A DNA stretch of 64,000 nt from positions 1 through 64,000 of the forward strand of contig CAYWXK010000009.1 of assembly GCA_964462515.1 (NCBI GenBank). The letters run 5' to 3'. The position numbers were made by a program, and so were the translations under genes. The notes under the pieces were generated by a model, which saw only the letters and a list, made by a program, of their open reading frames with translations, was not told the DNA's origin and made no database searches. Shown piece after piece: positions 7,940 through 14,763 of this stretch. The DNA is from CAYWXK01 sp964462515. Lineage in GTDB: Bacteria; Planctomycetota; Phycisphaerae; Sedimentisphaerales; Anaerobacaceae. The number at the start of each line of letters is the position of its first letter. Within the stretch, counting starts at the first letter, position 1.

Positions 7940-8140
7940 TTACATCGTTTGAAATTGTAGTGATGATAGCTCATATTCGCTGGCTCGCGACGTAATTCCA
8001 AGAAACTCAACTCCCACAACGCGCCCTTTTTTATCAAAGTCGAGTATAACACCGGGACGAACTTCTTCGGATTCGACAATTTTACTTTCATCAAGCCGGA
8101 AATAAAGAGCATCGTTTTGCTTGTCAACTTTTAGTCTCAT
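7940..8140 (-). CDS. DUF2283 family protein
   Basis: A protein of 66 residues with the typical DUF2283 pattern: a short start, then DALYFRLDE, a VRPGVILDFD beta segment and GVEFLGI. Members are small beta-rich proteins that often lie beside DUF4258 or other toxin-like genes; their biochemical role is unknown. The start codon abuts the stop of the DUF4258 gene with no spacing, and gaggtg inside the end of that gene serves as ribosome binding site, so the two are translationally coupled. By context it is the likely antitoxin or partner of DUF4258. The pair is wedged between tyrA and purL, two core metabolic genes, as small toxin-antitoxin-like modules often are. Confidence 0.75.
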   Translation of the reverse strand: MRLKVDKQNDALYFRLDESKIVESEEVRPGVILDFDKKGRVVGVEFLGITSRASEYELSSLQFQTM

Positions 8141-8446
8141 TTATTCACCTCTCAATCTTCGATCGAAAAACGCGGTAACTGCCCTGTTGGGTGTTGCTTT
8201 AATATTAATAATTACTCGCAGCCATCGGTTACCACGTTGTGGTATTCGCCGCAAATAATGTTTCGTTCCATCAGGATATTCTTCAACTTTTTTTGGGTTA
8301 GTCAATGCCAGCTTAATCACCGATACTGGTATTGCACGTTCTTTCAGCACTGTCCTGAAGTGTCGGGTATATTCTACCTCTGCGTTGAAAGTTCTTCTGT
8401 TTGTTTGTCTTCCTGATTTCATAATGTCATATCTGTGGAAATCCAA
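8141..8446 (-). CDS. DUF4258-like protein, possible toxin of a small pair
   Basis: A basic protein of 93-101 residues. It contains YTRHFRTVLKERAI, then VEEYPDGTKHYLRRI and the terminal FFDRRLRG, a pattern like DUF4258 and BrnT-type small RNase-fold proteins. The furthest start is a TTG at 8446; an ATG at 8422 (MKSGRQT) is an alternative, and neither has a clear ribosome binding site. The stop codon touches the start of the downstream DUF2283 gene. The arrangement, basic toxin-like protein first and small acidic or neutral protein second in a zero-gap pair, suits a toxin-antitoxin-like module, but activity is not shown by sequence. Confidence 0.6.
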   Translation of the reverse strand: MDFHRYDIMKSGRQTNRRTFNAEVEYTRHFRTVLKERAIPVSVIKLALTNPKKVEEYPDGTKHYLRRIPQRGNRWLRVIINIKATPNRAVTAFFDRRLRGE

Positions 8447-8489
8447 TGATGTAAAATGGCAATTCTCTTAAACTACATTGCATATTACT

Positions 8490-9371
8490 TCACGGTATCA
8501 ATTCCCTCCTTTTCATTTTGTAATCTATTAGTGCGGCCCGTTTTCTCCTTGCCGCCTTCAGGATAGCTTCGATTTGTTTCTTATCTTTACTTGTAATTGC
8601 CCTTCTTATGCCGGCCAATTCCTTTGTAATTCTATCAATTCCTCTGGCAACGTTACTTGCGTTTGTCATCAGAACGTCAGCCCATATATTTTCCGGTCCC
8701 GATGCAATTCTCGATGTATCTATAAAACCTTTGCCTGCAAATTTTAATTCCTCACTATTATTGGCATTTATCAGCGATGCTGCTGTTATATGCGGCAAGT
8801 GACTTACGTATGCAAAGATTCTATCATGTTCTGCCGGCCTCATCAATTTCACAAAGCAGCCAAGTTTGGCCCAGAACTTCTTGAGAACCTGCACTGCCTG
8901 GCGATTTGTTTTTTTTGTCGTTGTCAGGATGCAAAGCGCCCGGTCAAACAAGTCGTCTCTGGCAAATTCAACGCCCCTTTGTTCTGATCCGGCGATTGGG
9001 TGAGACCCAACATAATAGACATTCTTTGGCAATGTTCTCGTTGCACATTGGTGAGGCCAAACCTTTGTTGACCCAACATCTGTAACAATGCAGCCGCCTG
9101 GCAATGCACCAGCGGTCTCACTGAGGATTCTCTCAAATGTTGATATAGGAGTGGCCAGTATAACGATGTCGGCCCCGAAAACGCTCTTGGCTATATCATC
9201 AACGATTTCTGTTGCCACCCCAAGTTGCCTTGCTTTAGCTCGTGTCCTTGCGCGGTGTGTATGGCCAATTACCCTCATCCCGGGGAAACAGCGTAAGGCC
9301 GCTAAACCGATTGAGCCGCCTAAAAGCCCCAGTCCCAAAATTGTTATCTGTCTTAAGTCCTTCAAATTCAA
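8490..9371 (-). CDS. tyrA: prephenate dehydrogenase TyrA
   Basis: This enzyme oxidatively decarboxylates prephenate to 4-hydroxyphenylpyruvate for tyrosine synthesis. The N-terminal Rossmann motif GLGLLGGSIG (about 13-22), ATPIS, TDVGSTK, SHPIAGSE (about 126-133) and the helical VSHLPH motif are the hallmarks of the family. The length of about 290 residues fits a plain catalytic enzyme without a chorismate mutase or ACT domain. No ATG is available: the frame opens with TTG at 9371, and a second TTG at 9365 is better placed relative to aagg upstream. It is divergent from accA and followed by the DUF4258/DUF2283 pair. Confidence 0.9.
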   Translation of the reverse strand: MNLKDLRQITILGLGLLGGSIGLAALRCFPGMRVIGHTHRARTRAKARQLGVATEIVDDIAKSVFGADIVILATPISTFERILSETAGALPGGCIVTDVGSTKVWPHQCATRTLPKNVYYVGSHPIAGSEQRGVEFARDDLFDRALCILTTTKKTNRQAVQVLKKFWAKLGCFVKLMRPAEHDRIFAYVSHLPHITAASLINANNSEELKFAGKGFIDTSRIASGPENIWADVLMTNASNVARGIDRITKELAGIRRAITSKDKKQIEAILKAARRKRAALIDYKMKRRELIP

Positions 9372-9515
9372 GACCTTATGAAACTACAAACGCCTCCCAT
9401 TAAAAACTACTCCATAGCAGTTATTATGTCAATTTTTTTCTTTGATTTATGCCGGCAAAATGTTAATATTTTATACTTGATAAGAGAGCTAACGGATATA
9501 GCAAACATAGTAGCG

Positions 9516-9534
9516 TGCCCACTGTTTGTGGGCA
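9516..9534. other. short hairpin in the tyrA-accA divergent region
   Basis: Tgcccac (9516-9522) and gtgggca (9528-9534) form a 7-bp perfect stem with a 5-base loop; gcccttttta follows on the plus strand. It lies about 55 bases before accA and could be a weak attenuator or leader hairpin. Confidence 0.35.
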
Positions 9535-9587
9535 GCCCTTTTTATGAGCATTCCAGATAGCTCTGACCGATTAGGGTCTTTGTTCGT

Positions 9588-10694
9588 ATGCCTGACCGAA
9601 ATGTTCTGATGACTGATATGGCCAATATTAACACCACAATTAGTGGCGCAGAGTATCTTGAGTTTGAAGAGAAGGTAATTGGCCTCGACCGCCAGATAAA
9701 CGAGCTTCGAAAGCTCAGTTCCATCAAAGGCATTGATTACTCCACCGAGATTCGCCAGCTTCAGAAACAGCAGGTCGCTGAGATGAAACGAATCTATTCA
9801 AATCTAACTGCCTGGCAGACAGTTCAGGTGGCTCGTCACCCTAATAGGCCCGTGCTTACCGACTATCTTAACTTAATGGTGAAGGACTTTTGCGAATTGC
9901 ACGGCGATAGGTGCTTCGGCGATGACAGGGCAATCATAACAGGATTAGGCCAGATTGGCACAGAAAAAGTCCTGGTTATTGGCCAGAACAAGGGCAAAAA
10001 CACAAAGGAAAGAATCGCTTGCAATTTCGGCTGTCCCAATCCGGAAGGCTACCGTAAGGCCTTAGCCAAAATGAAATTTGCCGAGAAGTTTGGCATTCCC
10101 GTCGTTACGCTTATCGACACGCCCGGGGCCTATCCTGGCGTAGGTGCCGAAGAACGTGGCCAGGCCCAGGCAATAGCCGTTAATCTTACCGAAATGTCAC
10201 GCTTGAGAGTGCCGATAATTTGTATCGTCATCGCAGAAGGCGGCTCAGGTGGTGCCCTCGGTATAGGTGTCGGCGATAGACTGGCTATACTTGAATTCGC
10301 ATATTATTCAGTAATATCGCCCGAAGGCTGTGCCGCAATCTTGTGGCGCGATGGCACGCAGGCACCCGAAGCTGCTGAGGCCCTCAAATTAACCAGCAAA
10401 GATTTGTTGAAGCTCGGCTTAGTTGATGTGGTAATCCCTGAGCCGCTTGGTGGTGCACACCGCAATGTCCACGACACTATTTTCAATGTCGAGCAATACA
10501 TTGTAAGGACGCTGCGAGACCTGAAGCGGACAAATATCGATAACCTTCTGGAAGCCAGGTACGCAAAATTGCGTTCAATAGGAACCACCCCTACAGATAG
10601 GCTTCGCCGTAAAACCCAGGCCGCCGGAGAGAGAATAAAAGCAGCTATTCAGGCCATTCCCTCAAAAGCAAGGCGAATCACCGCCAAGATTTAA
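9588..10694 (+). CDS. accA: acetyl-CoA carboxylase carboxyltransferase subunit alpha
   Basis: AccA transfers the carboxyl group from carboxybiotin to acetyl-CoA, together with AccD, as the first committed step of fatty acid synthesis. The protein of 358-368 residues has the AccA N-terminal helical region (EFEEKVIGLDRQINEL), then the crotonase-fold core with HGDRCFGDD, TLIDTPGAYPG and IAEGGSGGALGIGVGD. It is longer than the E. coli protein (319) because of N- and C-terminal extensions. ATG codons at 9588, 9609 and 9618 are all possible; none has a good ribosome binding site, and the third gives the most conventional N-terminus. It stands alone in this window; accD is not nearby. Confidence 0.95.
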   Translation: MPDRNVLMTDMANINTTISGAEYLEFEEKVIGLDRQINELRKLSSIKGIDYSTEIRQLQKQQVAEMKRIYSNLTAWQTVQVARHPNRPVLTDYLNLMVKDFCELHGDRCFGDDRAIITGLGQIGTEKVLVIGQNKGKNTKERIACNFGCPNPEGYRKALAKMKFAEKFGIPVVTLIDTPGAYPGVGAEERGQAQAIAVNLTEMSRLRVPIICIVIAEGGSGGALGIGVGDRLAILEFAYYSVISPEGCAAILWRDGTQAPEAAEALKLTSKDLLKLGLVDVVIPEPLGGAHRNVHDTIFNVEQYIVRTLRDLKRTNIDNLLEARYAKLRSIGTTPTDRLRRKTQAAGERIKAAIQAIPSKARRITAKI

Positions 10695-10750
10695 TGGTTT
10701 GCCTTCTTTGACTGTATGAATATCTTCGTAACTTTCGCCCTCACCTTGAT

Positions 10751-10774
10751 TTAGCACACACTTCTGTGAGCTAA
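10751..10774 (+). other. hairpin downstream of accA
   Basis: Ttagcacaca (10751-10760) and tgtgagctaa (10765-10774) pair over nine of ten positions with a 4-base loop. No T-run follows, so if it marks the end of the accA transcript it does so without a canonical intrinsic terminator. Confidence 0.35.
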
Positions 10775-10835
10775 CAAACGCCTTAAACACTACACTACAG
10801 CGCAAATAAACCTTTTGGGCAATGATATGGTCAAA

Positions 10836-10992
10836 ATACTAAACACTAAATTCTAAATCCTAAATAAATTCAAATTTCTAAATCCAAATGACCAAAACGG
10901 TCTATACAAGTTGCTCGGAACTGTTGTTTTGAATTTTGAGTTTTGGACATTTGAATTTGTTTAGAGTTTAGATATTAGGATTTAGAATTTAA
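10836..10992. repeat. AT-rich inverted pair of the aaattcgaaac repeat family
   Basis: The left arm (about 10836-10897) contains aacactaaattctaaatcc and aataaattcaaatttc; the right arm (about 10926-10992) reads ttttgaattttgag, then catttgaatttgtttag and ggatttagaattt. The arms are imperfect inverted copies separated by about 30 bases, so the whole can fold into one long hairpin. It shares the core aaattcaaat with single copies elsewhere in the window and looks like a small non-autonomous element. Confidence 0.65.
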
Positions 10993-11105
10993 GTCCATAT
11001 AAAGAAATAAGTTACACTTATACTGAACTCGGTTAGTTGCGCTGTAGAACACTAATATTGCAAGAATTTGCTTGATATATATTGTGATTTCCTTTATAAT
11101 ATAAT

Positions 11106-11226
11106 TGTTGCAGGTGCAACCAGGCGGTTTCGCCGTAAGACATAATTTATGTATTGCAAAGGCACTTAGCAACAGGGAGGCAGGGTGACGGTGATTGCTT
11201 TCTAAATCACCCGTGTCTCCTTTTTT
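11106..11226 (+). ncRNA. candidate structured RNA with intrinsic terminator
   Basis: Tgttgcaggtgc (11106-11117) pairs with gcacttagcaaca (11162-11174) over twelve positions with one bulge and one G-U. Inside the junction are two hairpins: ggcg-gttt-cgcc (11123-11134) and acataatttatgt (11140-11152). The next element is a terminator-like stem, ggtgatt/aatcacc (11190-11211), enclosed by ggag/ctcc and followed by six T residues (11221-11226). A closed three-way junction plus terminator suggests a small RNA or a riboswitch-type element. I could not match it to a class I know; a comparison with the c-di-GMP-I consensus failed in topology. Confidence 0.45.
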
Positions 11227-11297
11227 ATTGCCCACCCAAAATCACCCTGCCCGGTTTATCGAATCTGTCTTCAAATTTTGCGGCAGGATAAGAAACA

Positions 11298-11336
11298 GGC
11301 AAGGCCGAAAAACAAGGCCATATAAGCCCGCTTGCC
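11298..11336 (+). other. hairpin without T-run
   Basis: Ggcaag (11298-11303) and cttgcc (11331-11336) enclose an inner ggcc/ggcc pair. It lies between the candidate RNA at 11106 and the promoter-like site at 11573. No open frame with coding character was found around it. Confidence 0.3.
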
Positions 11337-11572
11337 CCAATTACTGTCACAATGATTATAGAACTTTTCTTAATGCCCCACTTCATCGAACTTTACTATC
11401 GAATGTGACTCAGTAGATTATGGGCAAAATTACGGTCATGCACTTTGTCGCAGATAACAAATGCTATGTAGCACATTTACTACTTATAGGCGTAATTCCA
11501 CTGTCGCTTCTTTTTAGTTACCTCGGCTGTCGTAACATCAGGCAGGCGTTATTATTTTTCTTCAGAAATTGT

Positions 11573-11600
11573 TTGACAATCTTCTACGCTATATTAAAAT
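11573..11600 (+). promoter_or_regulatory. sigma70-like promoter in long intergenic region
   Basis: Ttgaca (11573-11578), a 16-base spacer and taaaat (11595-11600). A transcript from here would reach the hairpin-plus-T element at 11668-11716 after about 60 bases, or read through to the HEAT-protein gene at 12018. Confidence 0.45.
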
Positions 11601-11667
11601 TTCCCACGTAGTAACGCTCTGAGTATCGGCTATGGAAGCTTTCTCTTCCGCGGTGTCGAGACAAACG

Positions 11668-11716
11668 GGTGGAAGGTTAAATAATCAATCTAAATAATTT
11701 ACAACCTTCACCTTTT
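11668..11716 (+). terminator. hairpin followed by TTTT
   Basis: Ggtggaaggtt (11668-11678) pairs with aaccttcacc (11703-11712) with one bulged G, and tttt follows at 11713. The loop of 24 bases is long for a terminator. With the promoter-like site at 11573 it would delimit a transcript of roughly 110 bases. Confidence 0.4.
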
Positions 11717-11750
11717 GTTGTAGCTGTTAATTTTTCGTTTGTATATTTGT

Positions 11751-12008
11751 CGCCTGCAAAATTTGGCTCAGGGAAGCAGGCGGCTTATGTAACAAAGAGA
11801 AGGAGCAGAGGAGGAAAAACGCAGGATGCGAATGTTCGGGAGCTCAGCATTCCCACTGGTAAGCTCCCACCTCATTAATGAACAAGGGATTGTTTGCTGG
11901 CCTCGTATGGCATTGGGAGAAAAACATCGCACTTCAATGTCTTTTAGCGATTGTATCGCAAACAAACCATATTTAACGAGCTGTACGTAACTTTTTCGTA
12001 CGGGGAGG
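11751..12008 (+). promoter_or_regulatory. structured 5' leader of the HEAT-protein gene
   Basis: Several perfect stems follow one another: cgcctgc/gcaggcg (11751-11757 and 11776-11782), tgttc/gaaca (11833-11837 and 11880-11884) enclosing gggagct/agctccc (11838-11844 and 11862-11868), and ttgtttgc/gcaaacaa (11890-11897 and 11958-11965) enclosing ggcattg/caatgtc. The last stem, gtacg/cgtac (11983-12001), directly abuts the ribosome binding site ggggagg (12002-12008). No continuous coding frame fits. The layout suggests a regulatory leader that could control translation of the next gene. Confidence 0.4.
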
Positions 12009-12017
12009 ATTGTGTTT

Positions 12018-12503
12018 ATGCAGTTGGTAAGGAGAAAACCGTCAGGTCGAGAGAAGGATGAAGCAGCAGTAAAGCTTCTTGAGAGGCTGCGTGAGCAATT
12101 GCATTCGTCTAATCCATCAACTCGACGGCAGGCAGCTTTTTGCCTATCCTGGATGCAGGAGGATGGCTTAGAAATCTTACAGGAGGCCTTGTTTAGCCGC
12201 TTTCCTATAAAAATTAGAAACGCTGCTGCTTATGGCCTCAGAAAAATGCGAGGCAGGATGAAGAAAATGGCTCTGCAGCTTCTCAGGCAAGGCCTACGAG
12301 ATGGTGACATTCATACCAAGCAAGTATGTAAAAACGCCTTATTACGGCTGGGACAGCAGATAGAGGAAAAACTTATTCCACAGAAGCCCCCGGCAGCAGC
12401 CTTACAAATCAAAGAGATTCCAGCAAAAACTAAACGTAAAACAAGAATTGGCATACGGCAAACCCGGCCGAAAAAAATTGTAAAAAAAAGAGGTTCTTTT
12501 TAA
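12018..12503 (+). CDS. small HEAT-repeat-like protein with basic tail
   Basis: A protein of 161 residues. Residues about 18-115 consist of paired helices with the HEAT/PBS-lyase-like pattern (STRRQAAFCLSWM, KIRNAAAYGLRKM, HTKQVCKNALLRLG), enough for about three repeats. The last 35 residues are very basic, with KRKTR and KKIVKKR, and may bind RNA or DNA. The ATG at 12018 is preferred to the GTG at 12012 because ggggagg ends nine bases before it but only three before the GTG. It is preceded by an unusually long structured leader. I cannot name a function; a scaffold that binds nucleic acid is a guess from charge. Confidence 0.65.
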   Translation: MQLVRRKPSGREKDEAAVKLLERLREQLHSSNPSTRRQAAFCLSWMQEDGLEILQEALFSRFPIKIRNAAAYGLRKMRGRMKKMALQLLRQGLRDGDIHTKQVCKNALLRLGQQIEEKLIPQKPPAAALQIKEIPAKTKRKTRIGIRQTRPKKIVKKRGSF

Positions 12504-12591
12504 TCCGCATATTTCATAGAATGTCAAAATGTGTAATTTTATCTGCACTTTTTCTAGCGGACAAATCTAAAGATGCCTCGAATTTGAAAAT

Positions 12592-13581
12592 ATGAAATTT
12601 CTCTTTTTTTCAATCTCACTTTTTGCAATTTTTGAGATGACTTCACCAATGAATTTCAACCCGCCCACTGCCGAAGAAAGACTCAAGGCCATCGGAAAAA
12701 CCGAAGGTCTCGAAGAAATCCTGCGTAAGACGCTGGAGCCAGCCGATGATTTTGAGCCTATCCCTGCTCCTCATCCCGGCGACTGGCTGGCTGTGCACTA
12801 TGAACCCGGCCAGACCTTTGATGAATTCGTAAAGTCAAAACCGAACCGCCCTGACAAAACCCGTAAAAAAATCTACCTGCAGCCGCTCGGCGAATTTCCA
12901 AAAGGCCAAATCCCCTTAACAGATGTCCTGAAAGAATACGCAGGCTCCTATTTTGCTATGCCGGTGGAGGTGCTTCCGACTTTGAGCCTCAGCGAAAAAA
13001 ACATCACAACACGCATCAACAACTATACAAAGAACCGCCAAATCTTGACGACCGATGTGCTGACTATCCTCAAGGACAATCTCCCCGCAGATGCCTTCTG
13101 TCTTCTGGCAATTACTATGGAAGACCTTTATCCTGAGCCATCGTGGAATTTCGTTTTTGGCCAGGCCTCGCTTCGGGAGCGGGTCGGCGTCTATAGTTTC
13201 GCCCGCTACGACCCCGCCTTTTATGGCGATAAACGCGGAAAAGATTACGAAAAGCTCATCCTGCGGCGAAGCTGCAAAGTCCTTGTTCACGAGACCGGCC
13301 ATATGTTCGGCCTGCAGCATTGCATATTCTTTAGATGTGTTATGAATGGCTCCAACCACCTCAAAGAAAGTGACTCTCGGCCTCTTTATCTTTGCCCGGT
13401 TTGCCTGCGCAAGCTGCACCATAGTGTCGGCTTCGATGTCACTATTCGCTATAAAAATCTTTATCGCTTTTACAAGAATTTTGGCTTTGATAACGATTCT
13501 CGCTGGCTTGCCCATCGCCTTGATTTTATCCTCGGCCCCACGGCTTCCCGAACAATCCTCGAAAAGAAAACCGAACAATAG
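12592..13581 (+). CDS. archaemetzincin-family zinc metalloprotease
   Basis: The sequence HETGHMFGLQHC (residues 233-244) followed by Cys249, Met251 and a Cys-Pro-Val-Cys pair (268-271) is the archaemetzincin signature: three zinc-binding histidines (233, 237, 243), catalytic Glu234, the metzincin Met-turn and a second zinc site of four cysteines. Archaemetzincins occur mainly in archaea and vertebrates and are sparse in bacteria. The length of 329 residues exceeds that of compact archaeal forms (about 180); the extra N-terminal 150 residues resemble the longer AMZ1/AMZ2-type layout. A hydrophobic start (MKFLFFSISLFAIF) could be a weak signal peptide, although an ATG 15 codons in would remove it. 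An intrinsic terminator follows. Substrates are unknown. Confidence 0.88.
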   Translation: MKFLFFSISLFAIFEMTSPMNFNPPTAEERLKAIGKTEGLEEILRKTLEPADDFEPIPAPHPGDWLAVHYEPGQTFDEFVKSKPNRPDKTRKKIYLQPLGEFPKGQIPLTDVLKEYAGSYFAMPVEVLPTLSLSEKNITTRINNYTKNRQILTTDVLTILKDNLPADAFCLLAITMEDLYPEPSWNFVFGQASLRERVGVYSFARYDPAFYGDKRGKDYEKLILRRSCKVLVHETGHMFGLQHCIFFRCVMNGSNHLKESDSRPLYLCPVCLRKLHHSVGFDVTIRYKNLYRFYKNFGFDNDSRWLAHRLDFILGPTASRTILEKKTEQ

Positions 13582-13604
13582 GATTCTTCTTCTCTTGTGT
13601 TTAG

Positions 13605-13635
13605 CCCTGCCATTTATGGCAGGGTTTTTCTTTTT
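13605..13635 (+). terminator. intrinsic terminator after the archaemetzincin gene
   Basis: Ccctgcc (13605-13611) and ggcaggg (13618-13624) form a perfect 7-bp stem with a 6-base loop, followed by tttttctttttg. It lies 24 bases after the stop codon. Confidence 0.85.
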
Positions 13636-13764
13636 GTCATTCCCGCCCCCCATCGTAGTGCGGGGTAAACTCCGGCGGAAAAAAGAAAAAGGGGAAAAAA
13701 AGAGAAAAAAATTGAGAAATAAGAGGGTTTTGGGGGAAATTTTGAAAAATGGGGTGGTTGGTTT

Positions 13765-13990
13765 GCAATTGGGTTTGATTGGGTTTGTTTTTGCATTGTC
13801 AAAAGTCCTGATTTATTTTCATATTCCCTTATCATATAATGGGTTAAACTCATTTTTGACTCTTCGGAAATTGGGTTTGATTGGGTTTGTTTTGACCAAG
13901 TGTCCATTGTCCATTTTTCGCTGCAATTTGCTGTTACTACTAAGGTTACAAACATTTGACTTTTTCGGAAATTGGGTTTGTTTTGCATTT
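13765..13990. repeat. three ~100-bp-spaced copies of a T/G-rich repeat
   Basis: The string aattgggtttg occurs at about 13768, 13869 and 13970, twice extended to gggtttgattgggtttg. Copies two and three are preceded by ttgact and ttcgg. The spacing is 101 bases each time, so this is a short degenerate tandem array. On the minus strand it gives open frames rich in KQTQSNPI-like strings, which I regard as non-genic. Confidence 0.7.
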
Positions 13991-14035
13991 ATTCGTCTTT
14001 CGTCGCTCGTCGCTCGTATTGCGCCTTGCGCATAG

Positions 14036-14763
14036 CGCAAATCTATAAGATTGGAAAGGATTTGTGTTTCGGTAGCCATAATTTAGTCAACAGTCATTAG
14101 TCGTTAGTCGCCGTATAATTGATAGTTAATAGTAATTAACGATTATTTTTGACTTAGGTTTGCTAACCCTGAAGACCTTGCCCCACGGGGCGGGTTGCGT
14201 TTACCTGCTGGTAAACTGTGGCGTATTATACCAAATTATGCCTTTTATTCAACAAAAATCTATAAAATATTTAACCACGAATTCACACGAATAGACACAA
14301 ATTTTTTCAGACACGGATTTGCACAGATAAACACGGCGAATTTTGGCCACAAAAAAGCACTAAGATATTAACCACGGATTACACAGATTGACACGGATTT
14401 TAGCCACAAAAAGGCACAAAATTCACAAAGGGACTTCGCCTCAGGCGTTTGAAAAACGCCTTACAGGTCATAGCCGAATCTGTCCTCGATACGGGTATCT
14501 GCGGTCAGCTTTTCGGCTTTGCCCCTCGGCTGGATGTTACCAGCCGGCGGTGAAGTCATATTTCAAGCATAGGAGTACAGGAGTATAGGTTGGGTGGGGA
14601 TTGTTGCGGTTTTTATGTTGGTTTTTGCGGTTTGTTTGATAGTCTATGGCGTGAAGTATTAGTGTAGGCCGGGATGCGGCCCGCCACAAAGACAGCGGGT
14701 AAACTTTTGTATTGTAATGAAAATAGGTACGGTATCCCCATTTTTTCAGATTTCCAATAATAT
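14036..14763. other. repeat-rich intergenic region, no convincing gene
   Basis: The region contains copies of common non-coding words: taaccacgaattcacacg near 14271, accacggattacacagattg near 14371, gccacaaaaaggcacaaaat near 14402, and cagtcattagtcgttagtcg near 14091. Near 14594-14662 an open frame of 22 codons could encode a membrane peptide (GTG start, aggag upstream), but support is weak. An 8-kb accessory-looking block follows. Confidence 0.6.

Noticed and set aside
11106..11226. c-di-GMP-I (GEMM) riboswitch, because of the gcaaagg string
   Set aside because: The topology differs: two hairpins lie within one closing stem, and the tetraloop-receptor arrangement is absent.
11420..11611. 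63-codon plus-strand frame with a hydrophobic middle
   Set aside because: No ribosome binding site, unconvincing composition, and it runs into a promoter-like site; probably chance.
11751..11782. SRP RNA-like string cagggaagcagg
   Set aside because: The conserved SRP helix 8 sequence with its GGAA loop is not formed; only a simple hairpin is present.
13765..13990. CRISPR-like spacing of three repeats at about 101 bases
   Set aside because: The copies are degenerate, the shared cores are of unequal length, the interval is too long for spacers and no cas genes are near.
13346..14035. Long open frames on both strands through the T/G-rich region
   Set aside because: They follow the repeat words (KQTQSNPI-like strings) and lie across the strong terminator at 13605; low-complexity composition explains the open frames.
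14594..14662. 22-codon membrane peptide with GTG start
   Set aside because: The start codon is weak and the stretch is low-complexity G/T; I kept it only as a remark in the intergenic entry.
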